Shown in pieces: positions 42,310 through 50,934 of a stretch of DNA of 64,000 bases. A program made the position numbers and the translations under genes. Below the pieces are notes generated by a model that worked only from the letters and a program-made list of their open reading frames with translations, was not told where the DNA came from and did not search any database. Source of the stretch: JAVBRU01 sp031547595 (GTDB lineage: Bacteria > Bacillota > Clostridia > Christensenellales > Aristaeellaceae); the NCBI GenBank assembly GCA_031547595.1, contig JAVBRU010000012.1, positions 1 to 64,000 of the forward strand, written 5' to 3'. Within the stretch, counting starts at the first letter, position 1, and the number at the start of each line of letters is the position of its first letter.

Positions 42310-43154
42310 TAATTCTCCAAGCGCTCCATCGCGGCAAAAATCAAATCCAATTCATCTTCAGTGTAATACTGTAAGATGATTTTGCCGCGCTTGCGGCTGC
42401 CCTGCAAGGTGGTGCGTACGCCCAGCACATTGCGAAGGCGGCCTTCCATGTCCTGCAGCTCCAACGGCAGGGCACGGGGAATGGGCTTGTCCATCACGGT
42501 CTGAACGGCCTTGGCGGCCAGCTGCTCCAGGGCGCGCACGCTCAGGCCTTCACGGATGGTTTCTTCCGCAAGGGCGATCTGCCGCTTTTCACCTTCCACA
42601 CCGGCCAGCACGCGCGCATGCCCTGCAGAGAGCTTGCCCTGAGTCACGGCATCCTGCACGGGTTTGGGCAAGGTGAGCAGGCGCAGCAGGTTGGCAACGG
42701 CAGGGCGCGATTTGCCCAGTCGCTTGGCGGCGGTTTCCTGTGTATAGCCGCACTCATCCATCAGGGAGCGCACGGCGGCGGCTTCTTCGATGGCGTTCAA
42801 GTCTTCGCGCTGCAGGTTCTCAATCAGTGCCGCCTCCATCTGCTGGGCGGGGGAGAAATCGCGCACAATGCAGGGTACGGCATCAAGCCCCGCCATCCGC
42901 GCGGCGCGAAAACGGCGCTCGCCCGCCACGATGCGATAACGCGCGCCATGGGCGACCACGAGCAAAGGCTGCAGCACCCCGGCTTCGCGGATGCTGTCTG
43001 CCAGTGCGCGCAGCGCTTCTTCTTCAAAATCTTTGCGGGGTTGATCGGGATTGCGGTCGATCAGGTTGATGTCTATTTGTGCGATTTGGCTTTCGAGGGA
43101 CTCGCTCTCAGGCAGCAGCGCGTCCAGCCCGCGCCCTAAACCAGTTTTCTTCAT
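42309..43154 (-). CDS. parB: ParB/Spo0J chromosome partition protein
   Basis: A 281-residue centromere-binding CTPase. It starts KKTGLGRGLDALLPESES, has IDLIDRNPDQPRKDF, the CTP-binding box GERRFRAARMAGL, the HTH (TQETAAKRLGKSRPAVANLLRLL) and a C-terminal dimerisation domain. It loads at parS sites and slides on DNA to organise the origin region. The start is ATG 43154 behind AAGGAG with wide spacing. It lies 16 bp after parA, and its TAG stop codon is shared with the MITE end. Confidence 0.95.
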   Translation of the reverse strand: MKKTGLGRGLDALLPESESLESQIAQIDINLIDRNPDQPRKDFEEEALRALADSIREAGVLQPLLVVAHGARYRIVAGERRFRAARMAGLDAVPCIVRDFSPAQQMEAALIENLQREDLNAIEEAAAVRSLMDECGYTQETAAKRLGKSRPAVANLLRLLTLPKPVQDAVTQGKLSAGHARVLAGVEGEKRQIALAEETIREGLSVRALEQLAAKAVQTVMDKPIPRALPLELQDMEGRLRNVLGVRTTLQGSRKRGKIILQYYTEDELDLIFAAMERLEN

Positions 43155-43170
43155 GCTACAGAAATTCTCC

Positions 43171-43929
43171 TTAACGGTTACGCGCAATCACTTCTTGCGC
43201 CAGAGAGCGGTACGCCTCTGCGCCGGAGCTGCGCGGATCATAGCTGTGGATGGGCAGGCCGTGGCTGGGCGCTTCGCCAAGGCGCACATTGCGCGGCACA
43301 GTGGTGGCAAACACCTTGCCCTTGAAGTGCTTCTTTACTTCATTCACCACCTGAATGCCAAGGTTTGTGCGCCCATCCAGCATGGTGAGCAGCACGCCCT
43401 CAATCTCCAGCGAGGGGTTAAGGCTTTTTTTGACGCGGTTGATGGTGTTCATCAGCGCCGTCACGCCCTCCAGGGCGTAATATTCGCATTGGATGGGGAT
43501 GAGCACGCTCTGGGATGCTGTGAGCGCGTTGATTGTCAATAAGCCAAGGGACGGCGGGCAGTCGATCAATATATAATCAAACTGTGCGCGCAGGGCTTCG
43601 AGGCCCGCGCGAAGGCGGTATTCACGCCTGTCCAGCGTGGCCAGTTCCAGCTCGGCCCCGGCCAGACGGATATCGGAGGGCAGCACGAAAAGCTGCTTTT
43701 GCCTGGTCTTTTCCACGGCGTTCTCGAATGTGATTTCGCCCAGCAGCGCCTCGTAAACAGTCTTTTTTCCGGCACGCAAACCCAGCCCGCTGGAGGCATT
43801 GCCCTGCGGATCCAGATCCACCAGCAGGGTGTTATAGCCCTTCTCTGCCAGGCAGGCCGAAATATTGACGGCAGTGGTGGTTTTGCCCACACCGCCCTTC
43901 TGGTTGGCGACGGTTATGATTTTTCCCAA
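43171..43929 (-). CDS. parA: ParA/Soj chromosome partition ATPase
   Basis: A 252-residue deviant-Walker ATPase: KGGVGKTTTAVNISACLAEKG, VDLDPQGNASSGLG and YILIDCPPSLGLLTINAL. It moves the ParB-bound origin and, as Soj, can also regulate DnaA. The start is TTG 43929 behind AGAGGGG. It is about 1 kb from dnaA and next to the presumed oriC, the usual place in Firmicutes. Confidence 0.96.
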   Translation of the reverse strand: MGKIITVANQKGGVGKTTTAVNISACLAEKGYNTLLVDLDPQGNASSGLGLRAGKKTVYEALLGEITFENAVEKTRQKQLFVLPSDIRLAGAELELATLDRREYRLRAGLEALRAQFDYILIDCPPSLGLLTINALTASQSVLIPIQCEYYALEGVTALMNTINRVKKSLNPSLEIEGVLLTMLDGRTNLGIQVVNEVKKHFKGKVFATTVPRNVRLGEAPSHGLPIHSYDPRSSGAEAYRSLAQEVIARNR

Positions 43930-43948
43930 GGTAACCCCTCTTTACGTA

Positions 43949-44425
43949 TCAAATCAGCCATCCGCGCAGCCGGTATTCGGGATGACATCCGCGCGCGGTG
44001 CGCGCCAGCACTTGCAATTCTTCGGGGGAGTGGTAGTGCGAAAAGCGTGTGTACAGTGCGCGAAGCGCAGCCAGGCTCTCGTTTTGCAGCGCGTATTCGC
44101 GTATCATCAGCAGGTGCTTTTCATCGGCCTTGAAATCCATAAACAACAGCAGCATCAGGTCGTCCGTCATCACGGAAAAATCGCTGATCTGCACCCGCAC
44201 AGGCACGTCATCATCCGTGATGATCACCATGCGGGTGTTTGTGTAGCTGCGTACGGTTTGGAAAAGCAGGCTGTCCAGATACGAGCGAAGGCCGTTCAGG
44301 TTGCTCCGTTCGTTATAGGCGTTGAGGTGAAAAGCAATTTCCTCCACTACATCGAAGTGATAGGATAAAAAGCGTTGCCCCAACCACGGCTGTAATGTTG
44401 TTGCTACCTGTGCGATGGCAATCAA
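43949..44425 (-). CDS. Uncharacterised protein between oriC and parA
   Basis: A 158-residue protein I do not recognise. It is soluble, predicted mixed alpha/beta, with acidic DDDVPVRVQISDFSVMTDDLMLLLFMDF in the middle and a helical C-terminus (MIREYALQNESLAALRALYTRFSHY). The start is TTG 44425 behind GGGGGAG. It precedes parA by 19 bp, so it is probably cotranscribed with parAB and reads away from the origin. In most Firmicutes this place is taken by rsmG or the mnmE/mnmG group, which this does not resemble. Confidence 0.7.
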   Translation of the reverse strand: MIAIAQVATTLQPWLGQRFLSYHFDVVEEIAFHLNAYNERSNLNGLRSYLDSLLFQTVRSYTNTRMVIITDDDVPVRVQISDFSVMTDDLMLLLFMDFKADEKHLLMIREYALQNESLAALRALYTRFSHYHSPEELQVLARTARGCHPEYRLRGWLI

Positions 44426-44668
44426 GCCGCTCCCCCCTCTATCCCTTCAAACGATACCACAGTTCGGCTCAATTGTCTAGATAGAGGGCGCGAAAAAAGG
44501 CATCCTCATTTGATTACGCGAAGACTACTTTTCTGTTAAATTTTGAAACGATTCCATATGTGCTGCAATAATATACGATAGTGTTTATAAATATACACGA
44601 CAAGAACATTGTTCCCTCCATTCCTAGTGGTGTAAGGCAGAGAACACCACAAGCAGTAGAAACCAGAG

Positions 44669-44677
44669 TTATCAACA
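44669..44677 (+). promoter_or_regulatory. DnaA box (one mismatch)
   Basis: TTATCAACA, differing from the consensus TTATCCACA at one base. Confidence 0.6.
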
Positions 44678-44727
44678 ATCACTTCTCCATACACAGACCG
44701 AAAATCATCGAAAATACAGAAAAACAC

Positions 44728-44756
44728 TTGAAAAACCCCTTTGAATCTGGTATTAT
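44728..44756 (+). promoter_or_regulatory. dnaA promoter
   Basis: -35 TTGAAA (44728-44733), 17-bp spacer ending TGG (extended -10), -10 TATTAT (44751-44756). The two perfect DnaA boxes lie just downstream of the expected start site, a layout that would let DnaA repress its own gene. Confidence 0.68.
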
Positions 44757-44782
44757 AGCCGTGTGGTCAAAAGAAGACCTAG

Positions 44783-44805
44783 TTATCCACAATAAGTTAT
44801 CCACA
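44783..44805 (+). promoter_or_regulatory. Pair of perfect DnaA boxes
   Basis: TTATCCACA at 44783-44791 and again at 44797-44805, in the same orientation, 14 bp apart start to start. Confidence 0.85.
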
Positions 44806-44897
44806 ACCTGTGTGTGTACATTGCACGCACGGTGTTATTTTTACTGCTTACATCTGCATTTTTTTGCATGAAGCAATACAGAGGCGGAGGAAATACT

Positions 44898-46223
44898 TTG
44901 GACACTGCAGCGCTATGGGACAATGCGTGTGTGATAATGCGCACCGAAATGAGCGAGGTTACCTATAACACCTGGATTTCGATCGCGCTTCGTCCGCTGG
45001 GCATCTCGGGGGATCGTTTTTTTGTGGAAGCGGTGACGGACTTCTACTATCAGTTTGTTGTGCCGCGTTATGCTATACTGATCAGCAATGCCTTGTCCCA
45101 GGCCGCAGGGCGCCCTTTGCAGGCGCAGCTTTTGACGCCCAAACAGGCCAGCGAGTACCGCCAGGGCGCGACCAGCGTCAATACCCAGGCGCAGGAAAAC
45201 ATCGCCGGCCTCAATGCCAAATATACCTTCGATACCTTTGTGGTGGGCAATAACAACCGCTTTGCGCATGCCGCCTCTCTGGCGGTGGCAGAATCTCCGG
45301 CAGATACTTACAACCCGCTGTTTATCTATGGCGGCGTAGGCCTTGGCAAAACGCACCTGATGCATGCCATTGGGCACTATGTGCTGTCCCAAAAACCGAC
45401 CACCCGGGTGCGCTATATCACCACTGAGCTTTTCACCAACGAGATGATCAGCTCCATTCAAAACCGCACCATGGCCGAGTTTCGCGAAAAATACCGCAAC
45501 ATTGATGTCCTTCTGGTGGACGATATTCAGTTCCTGTCCGGGCGCGAAAGCACCCAGGAGGAGTTTTTCCACACCTTTAACGCGCTGCACGCTGCAGGGC
45601 GGCAGATCATCATTTCGTCCGATAAATCGCCCAAAGAGATTGCCAAGCTGGAAGAGCGCCTGCGCAGCCGCTTTGAGTGGGGCCTCATTGCCGATATCGC
45701 ACGGCCAGACCTTGAAACCCGCGTGGCCATCCTGCAGCGAAAAGCGCGGGATGAAATGCTGGTGGTGGAGGAGCAAGTGCTGGAGCTGATCGCCGAACGC
45801 GTAGTCAGCAATATCCGTGAGCTGGAGGGCTGCCTGACGCGGTTAGTGGCGTATTCTTCGCTGACGGGGCGCCCGATTGATGTGGAATTGGCCAATGAGG
45901 CACTTCGTGAGGTATTCGCCCGCAGCGAGCCGCGCCATGTCACCTGCGCCGATGTGCTGACGTTTGTGGCCAAGTATTACAATGTGACAGTTGAAGATTT
46001 AACGGGCAGCCGCCGCAACCGGGAGATCAGCGTGCCGCGCCAGGTGGCCATGTATATCTGCCGGGAGCTTGTGGATGTATCCTTGCAGGTGATTGGTGAG
46101 GCGTTCAAGCGCGACCATTCCACCGTGATGCATGCGTGCGCCAAGATTGGCGATCAGATGAAATCATCACCCACCATGACTGCGTTGGTAGATGATTTGT
46201 GCCATCAGCTACAAGATAAATAA
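44898..46223 (+). CDS. dnaA: Chromosomal replication initiator DnaA
   Basis: A 441-residue AAA+ initiator. Domain I (LWDNACVIMRTEMSEVTYNTWI) is followed by a short domain II, the ATPase domain with NRFAHAASLAVAESPADTYNPLFIYGGVGLGKTHLMHAIG, Walker B LLVDDIQFLSG, sensor and arginine-finger segments, and the C-terminal DNA-binding domain (SVPRQVAMYICRELVDVSLQVIGEAFKRDHSTVMHA). The start is TTG 44898, seven bases behind GGAGG; the frame extends back to 44814 through the box region. The usual partner dnaN does not follow. A minus-strand gene converges on it instead. Confidence 0.97.
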   Translation: MDTAALWDNACVIMRTEMSEVTYNTWISIALRPLGISGDRFFVEAVTDFYYQFVVPRYAILISNALSQAAGRPLQAQLLTPKQASEYRQGATSVNTQAQENIAGLNAKYTFDTFVVGNNNRFAHAASLAVAESPADTYNPLFIYGGVGLGKTHLMHAIGHYVLSQKPTTRVRYITTELFTNEMISSIQNRTMAEFREKYRNIDVLLVDDIQFLSGRESTQEEFFHTFNALHAAGRQIIISSDKSPKEIAKLEERLRSRFEWGLIADIARPDLETRVAILQRKARDEMLVVEEQVLELIAERVVSNIRELEGCLTRLVAYSSLTGRPIDVELANEALREVFARSEPRHVTCADVLTFVAKYYNVTVEDLTGSRRNREISVPRQVAMYICRELVDVSLQVIGEAFKRDHSTVMHACAKIGDQMKSSPTMTALVDDLCHQLQDK

Positions 46224-46232
46224 CAGACTATC

Positions 46233-46256
46233 GAAAAAGGCCCACCTGCGGGCTTG
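46233..46256 (-). terminator. Terminator between dnaA and the DUF5107-TPR gene
   Basis: On the minus strand, a short GCCC/GGGC stem, extended by AAG/CTT pairing around one bulge, is followed by CTTTTTC. It most likely ends the DUF5107-TPR gene, and could also serve dnaA. Confidence 0.45.
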
Positions 46257-46327
46257 ATGCTGAGCCACAGATGAACCTATTTTGATTATTCTTTGCGTTA
46301 TGGAGCTATGGTGAGCATGGCTTCTTT

Positions 46328-49300
46328 TTATTGCCGCGCTTCAAACGCCGCATACAAATGCCCCACATCACCCTGATGCCCGGCTTGCAATAGCTTGGTG
46401 GCGCGGGCGCTATCGCCAACGGCCAGGCAAGCCATGCCCTGCTGATAATCGCAAACGGCCTTGCGTAGCGCGGCGGGCTGCTCGATATAGCAAAGGAAGA
46501 ACGGTGTGGTGCGGTAGAAGCCCGCATCACGTTTTTCGCGCGCCTGCCGGTATTGCTCAAAGTGATGTGCCGCCAGTTGCCGTCCCATTTCGGCAGCACC
46601 GAGCTGCCGCAGCGCCATCGCCTGCCAGCAGGGCAGTTCGGGCAGGTGCATATCGCTGAAATAATCCTGCTTCTGATCAGCCACAGCCTGCCAAATCTCC
46701 CGTGCCTTCGCTTGTTTTCCGAGCTTCGCCAAGCATACTGCCTGATAATATAGGTGCGGCGTCTTGAGCACTTCATTCCATAATCCTGCGCCCAGGTTAT
46801 TAGGCAGGGTTTGCGCTTGCCCGAAGTGCTGCAAAGCTGTTTGCACATTCCCTGCTTGTAGTGCTGTGCGCCCCAGCGCATAATGCGCAAACATAAACTG
46901 CTCCGCAATGGCATGCTCGCCCCCCTCGCAGGGCACAAAAGAGTGTGTGGACAGGATGCGCAGCGCTTCTTCATAGCGTCCCGCCAGGTTTTCGGCCTGT
47001 ACGAGCTCCACCAGCAAATCATCGCGCGGCGATTCTGGCATATGCTGCCGGATGAAAGCCGCCTTTTCCTGCGGCGTGCAGCTAACGCGCAGCATCACGT
47101 ATGCGGTTTCGTATATCAGTTGCTGATCCTGCGGCTGCAAGGCCAGTGCCTTTTGTAGCAGCGGCAGCGCTTCTTCTTTTTGATTGAGGTGGCTGAAGCA
47201 CGCAATTGCCATGCCGCGAAGCGCGCCCACATGCGCTGGATTCACCTGCAGGGTTTGCTGATAACAGGCTGCCGCTTCTTCGTAGCGCCGCATGTTGTAC
47301 AGCAGACAGCCAAGGCCAAAGCTCGCTGCCGTATCGGCGGGATTGGCGTCCGCATGCGCTTTGAGCGCCTGCTCTTCTTCCAGCCTGAAGGGGAATACGG
47401 TGTCCACGGTTGGCTGCGGGAGTGCGGCAAGCAGCGCCTCTGCCATTTCACTTTCGCCGCAAGCCTTCAAATCCCACGCCACGTCCATGCAGGTTTGCAG
47501 CGGATTTGAACACAAAATCTCAAAGAAAGCTTCCTTACCTTGATCGAACAGGGATACCTCGATCCAGCGCAGCAGATGGTCCAGCGGGTCTGCTTGGGTG
47601 CCCTCTGCCAATATGATTTGCGCCTGTTGCGTATCGTTCCTGTGCCACAGTGCCAGAGCAAGCAGCGCCTTGGCATAACCGCAGCGGCTGTCGGCCGTCA
47701 GCGCCTGCCGCGCGTGATCGGCCATTTCTGCATAATCTTTGCGGCGGCCATCGATGCAGGCAATGCGGATCATGGCAGGCGTGATCACATCATGGCACCA
47801 AGACGCGCGGTAGAACCAGGCATAGGCGTCCTCATCCTGCTGCGTATTATCGGCCAGCAGGCCCAGCAGAAACTGCAGCTTGCCGCTTTCCGGCCGGTCG
47901 TTCCAGCGGGCGGTGTTGAGCCACGCCCGCTTGGCAAGCGCAGCTGCTTCTTCATAGCGGCCTTTTTGGTAGCGGAAGTATGCCAGCGCGGTCAAAGAGG
48001 GCACATGCTCCGGCTCCCGCTGCAGGGCTTCCGTCCAATACGCGTCCGGCCAGATGGCGGGATCGCGGTATTGCTGCACATGCACGCCGGCCAGATAACC
48101 GTCCTGCGCGGTGATGATCTGATCCAAAGTGGGGTTGGAGGGCAGCGCTTCCGGCATTTCCAGCGGGTGTTCTTCTTTCTTTTTGTAGGACAAAAGAACA
48201 GTGCCGTCAGCCTGGATGAGGTCAAAAGACGTACAGCGTGCAACATCCAGCCGCACAACCTTGCCCGGATATAGGCTGTCAACAACAAAGGCTTTGCCAT
48301 TAAGAATGACTTTGGCATGATTGAGCGCATATACTGCCTGAAAGCAAACTTCGTTATCACCCAGACGCACAGCTGCATGCTCGTTGGCGCAGTCCGGCAC
48401 CCCCATCGCGCCGATGGGATACCAGGATTGACAGAAGGTTTTGGTTTCGTAAGGCTCCAGCCAAGAGAAATCTGGCTGATTGTTGGTGTAGCTGCCTGCC
48501 ATCAATTCGGCATACGCGCCATCGATGTCGGTCAGCGCCTTTTCCCAGCTGCGGGAGAGCTGGTTGTATGCCCAGGTGAACATCTTTTTGCCGGGCGCAG
48601 TGTGGCAGTTTGCCACATGCACTACGCCCGCTTGCTTGCCCTCGTCATAGCCGCCAAAGAAATCATAACGAGATGCCGCGGCAAAATACGAGGTGGGCTG
48701 ACGCGTGTTTTTGTGATAGCTGATATCGGTACCCTTACCCAGACGGATACCGTTGTATTGCCCCTGCGCGATGGGGTAGGTGGTCACGTTTTTGCGGTAG
48801 TGGAACTGCACATGTTGCACATCCGGCGGGAAGAACAGCCGGTACTGCTCGTTCACCGGCACGGCTGCGTTTTCCCACCAGAGGAAGGAATGGCGAAGGG
48901 GCGTGCGGTTGTACAGGCGCATGTGCGTTTCCAATAGGCTGCTGTTTGGCGTGAGGCGGATACCCACCATGCCTTTCATACGGTCCAGCGGCTCATGCTC
49001 GCTGAGCCACACGGTGGCAGCGCCGTCCTTGGTGCGCTCAATATAATAATCGCAGGGCATATAAGTGGACGGACGGTGATGACACGGCCAATTGAACTCC
49101 ACGCCGCCGGATATCCACGAGCCAAGCAGCCCGATCAGCGCGGGCTTGATCACATGCTGCTTATAGAAAAAATCATAGCCGTTCACCTTGTCATAGGCGC
49201 TGTAAATCCTGCCGCCCAGCTGCGGCAGCACCACCACACTCAAATAGTCGTTCTCTATGCGGATGGCCTGATAGGCCACATTCTCCAAGTGAGAACGATC

Positions 49301-49453
49301 CACATTCAGCACCACGCGGCTGGGGTAGGGGTTGCCGCTGGAGCGCTGATGCACGCGGTTCTCCGCAAACATGGGATGCGCTTCATAAGGAGCTTCGGGG
49401 TAGGTGGGTAGTACCAACTGTTCCATAGTGACAACGACGGCTTTATACATCAT
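46328..49453 (-). CDS. DUF5107-TPR protein, copy 1
   Basis: A 1041-residue soluble protein. The N-terminal 420 residues match DUF5107, a mutarotase-like beta-sandwich, with VVVLPQLGGRIYSAYDKVNGYDFFYKQHVIKPALIGLLGSWISGGVEFNWPCHHRP and LWWENAAVPVNEQY. The remainder is a chain of tetratricopeptide repeats (for example YEEAAACYQQTLQVNPAHVGALRG). It carries no signal peptide. A paralogue at 56485-59649 lies in a glycan-use locus, which hints at a carbohydrate-related role, but no activity is established. GGAGGAG precedes ATG 49453. It is divergent from a sensor-HTH regulator. Confidence 0.85.
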   Translation of the reverse strand: MMYKAVVVTMEQLVLPTYPEAPYEAHPMFAENRVHQRSSGNPYPSRVVLNVDRSHLENVAYQAIRIENDYLSVVVLPQLGGRIYSAYDKVNGYDFFYKQHVIKPALIGLLGSWISGGVEFNWPCHHRPSTYMPCDYYIERTKDGAATVWLSEHEPLDRMKGMVGIRLTPNSSLLETHMRLYNRTPLRHSFLWWENAAVPVNEQYRLFFPPDVQHVQFHYRKNVTTYPIAQGQYNGIRLGKGTDISYHKNTRQPTSYFAAASRYDFFGGYDEGKQAGVVHVANCHTAPGKKMFTWAYNQLSRSWEKALTDIDGAYAELMAGSYTNNQPDFSWLEPYETKTFCQSWYPIGAMGVPDCANEHAAVRLGDNEVCFQAVYALNHAKVILNGKAFVVDSLYPGKVVRLDVARCTSFDLIQADGTVLLSYKKKEEHPLEMPEALPSNPTLDQIITAQDGYLAGVHVQQYRDPAIWPDAYWTEALQREPEHVPSLTALAYFRYQKGRYEEAAALAKRAWLNTARWNDRPESGKLQFLLGLLADNTQQDEDAYAWFYRASWCHDVITPAMIRIACIDGRRKDYAEMADHARQALTADSRCGYAKALLALALWHRNDTQQAQIILAEGTQADPLDHLLRWIEVSLFDQGKEAFFEILCSNPLQTCMDVAWDLKACGESEMAEALLAALPQPTVDTVFPFRLEEEQALKAHADANPADTAASFGLGCLLYNMRRYEEAAACYQQTLQVNPAHVGALRGMAIACFSHLNQKEEALPLLQKALALQPQDQQLIYETAYVMLRVSCTPQEKAAFIRQHMPESPRDDLLVELVQAENLAGRYEEALRILSTHSFVPCEGGEHAIAEQFMFAHYALGRTALQAGNVQTALQHFGQAQTLPNNLGAGLWNEVLKTPHLYYQAVCLAKLGKQAKAREIWQAVADQKQDYFSDMHLPELPCWQAMALRQLGAAEMGRQLAAHHFEQYRQAREKRDAGFYRTTPFFLCYIEQPAALRKAVCDYQQGMACLAVGDSARATKLLQAGHQGDVGHLYAAFEARQ

Positions 49454-49576
49454 GATTCTCCTCCGGGCTTGCGGTTTCTGTAAAAATAGACTACAATATT
49501 TGCGGGAACATCACAAGACAAAAACTGCGGAGGCTTTTCCCCAAAACCTTGCCAGAGAAAGCGTGGTGGGCTGCCG

Positions 49577-50659
49577 GTGCTGATCCCTGTGCTGATTGAG
49601 CCGCAATACAAAGATGCCCTGTGGTGCCGCCAGACGCTTGGCGGCATTGAGGCTGCATGCGCGCAAAAAAAGTACGTCTGCAAGGTGCTGTCGCTGGAGG
49701 AATGCCTGCAAAGCGCCACGCCGCCATTGCCCATTATTATGATTGGCACCAGCCAGAGCTGGGTGCCGGGCACGATTGCGCAGCTTCGGCAAAGGAATAT
49801 CTATTCGCTCCTCGTCAGTTACGTGGATGTGGGCAGCGCCGACGCCTGCGCCACCATTTCCATCAAGCATCAACAGGCGGTGGAGAAGATTGTGCAGTGC
49901 CTGCAGGCGTGGGATCGCTTGCCCGCGGCGCTGTATGGCGCCAACCCCAATTCCTCTGCCGACAGGGTCAAGTGCCGCACCTTTGAGCGTTTGGGCGGCC
50001 ATGCGGATGCGATTTTTTGGAATCAAGGCTCCTTGGAGACTTGTGCAAACCGGTTTTTAGAGCAGGCGAAGCAATTTAGAAGCGTGATCGCGGCCAATGA
50101 TCTGGCGGCGGTTGCCATGATCCGCCGCGCCCGGCAGCAGGGCATTATGATCCCCGGCGATCTGTACGTTTTTAGCTTCGTGGGCTGCCGCATAGCGCGC
50201 GTGGTGTCGCCCACGATTACAACAGTGGCCGTGGATCATGCAGCGCTGGGCGCGCAGGCTGTATCGGCGTATTCGTATCTCTCGCACTGTGGGGCCGATA
50301 TTCGCTTGTCCATTCAGGTGCCGTACAAGATCATCTGCGGGGAGACGACAGAGCACCGCCCCATCCCGGCGGAGGCACCCTGTTGGGAGACGCCGGATGC
50401 GCCTGCGGTGGATTTTTATCAGGATCAGGATTTGCAAGAGGTGTTTCAGCTGGAGGGCATTTTGCATGCCGCCGACGAAACGGATATTTTGCTGCTGCAA
50501 GGGCTGCGCGAGGGGCACAGCTATGAACGGTTGGCCGAAAACGCGCATATCGCGCTGGGTACCGTCAAATACCGCCTCAAAAAGATGCTGCAGGCGGGCC
50601 GCGTGGACAGCCGGGATGCGCTGCGGGCGCTGCTGATGACGTATATGGGCGAAACGTAA
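49577..50659 (+). CDS. LacI-type sensor with C-terminal LuxR-type HTH
   Basis: A 360-residue regulator with inverted architecture. Residues about 1-270 resemble the periplasmic-binding-like effector domain of LacI/GntR regulators (GGIEAACAQKKYVCKVLSLEECLQ; VIAANDLAAVAMIRRARQQGIMIPGDLYVFSFVGCRIARVVSPTITTVAVD), and the last 70 residues form a LuxR/GerE-like HTH (DETDILLLQGLREGHSYERLAENAHIALGTVKYRLKKML). No N-terminal HTH is present. The start is uncertain: GTG 49577 lacks a good ribosome site, whereas GGAGG at 49529 would suit a start that is not a standard codon in this frame. It is divergent from the DUF5107-TPR gene, its likely target. Confidence 0.78.
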   Translation: MLIPVLIEPQYKDALWCRQTLGGIEAACAQKKYVCKVLSLEECLQSATPPLPIIMIGTSQSWVPGTIAQLRQRNIYSLLVSYVDVGSADACATISIKHQQAVEKIVQCLQAWDRLPAALYGANPNSSADRVKCRTFERLGGHADAIFWNQGSLETCANRFLEQAKQFRSVIAANDLAAVAMIRRARQQGIMIPGDLYVFSFVGCRIARVVSPTITTVAVDHAALGAQAVSAYSYLSHCGADIRLSIQVPYKIICGETTEHRPIPAEAPCWETPDAPAVDFYQDQDLQEVFQLEGILHAADETDILLLQGLREGHSYERLAENAHIALGTVKYRLKKMLQAGRVDSRDALRALLMTYMGET

Positions 50660-50704
50660 AAAGCGGATGACGCCATGGAAAAAACGCAGGGCGTTTATCC
50701 CCAT

Positions 50705-50735
50705 AAAAATCCCGCTTGCTATGCGGGATTTTTTA
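50705..50735 (+). terminator. Terminator after the sensor-HTH regulator
   Basis: AAAAATCCCGC (50705-50715) pairs with GCGGGATTTTTT (50723-50734) around a 7-base loop. Confidence 0.9.
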
Positions 50736-50770
50736 ATTGGAAAAATAAAAAAGAAAATGGTGAAAAACGG

Positions 50771-50799
50771 TTGACAAAATCCAAAACATGGTGTATAAT
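50771..50799 (+). promoter_or_regulatory. Strong promoter of the MacAB-like operon
   Basis: Perfect -35 TTGACA (50771-50776), 17-bp spacer, perfect -10 TATAAT (50794-50799). It is the closest match to the sigma-A consensus in the window and drives the secreted-protein/exporter operon. Confidence 0.9.
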
Positions 50800-50805
50800 G
50801 TAAAT

Positions 50806-50934
50806 AAGAAAAAAATTACATTTGGCCTTGCACGCCCGCCGGTCTCCGTGGAGGTGAGTCCAATGATCTGAATAAGCGTATGCTGAGCCTCCTTTTTCGC
50901 CCTCCCTGACCGACCATTACGAGGAGGATGTTAC
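50806..50934 (+). promoter_or_regulatory. Structured 5' leader that can mask the ribosome site
   Basis: A leader of about 130 nt. CCTCCT (50888-50893) is exactly complementary to AGGAGG (50922-50927), the ribosome binding site of the first gene. Another stem-forming segment (around GGTCTCCGTGGAGG, 50841-50854) lies upstream. No known riboswitch class is recognised. Confidence 0.5.

Larger units (their letters stand above)
44426..44897. other. Presumed replication origin (oriC) region upstream of dnaA
   Basis: A 470-bp non-coding stretch between the parAB-side gene and dnaA. The left half (44510-44600) is AT-rich and a candidate unwinding element. Two perfect DnaA boxes TTATCCACA (44783-44791, 44797-44805) and one near-match TTATCAACA (44669-44677), all on the plus strand, lie in the right half. 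Short ORFs here are not protein-like. An origin next to dnaA and parAB is the rule in Firmicutes, but only three boxes are seen, so a second box cluster elsewhere is possible. Confidence 0.72.
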
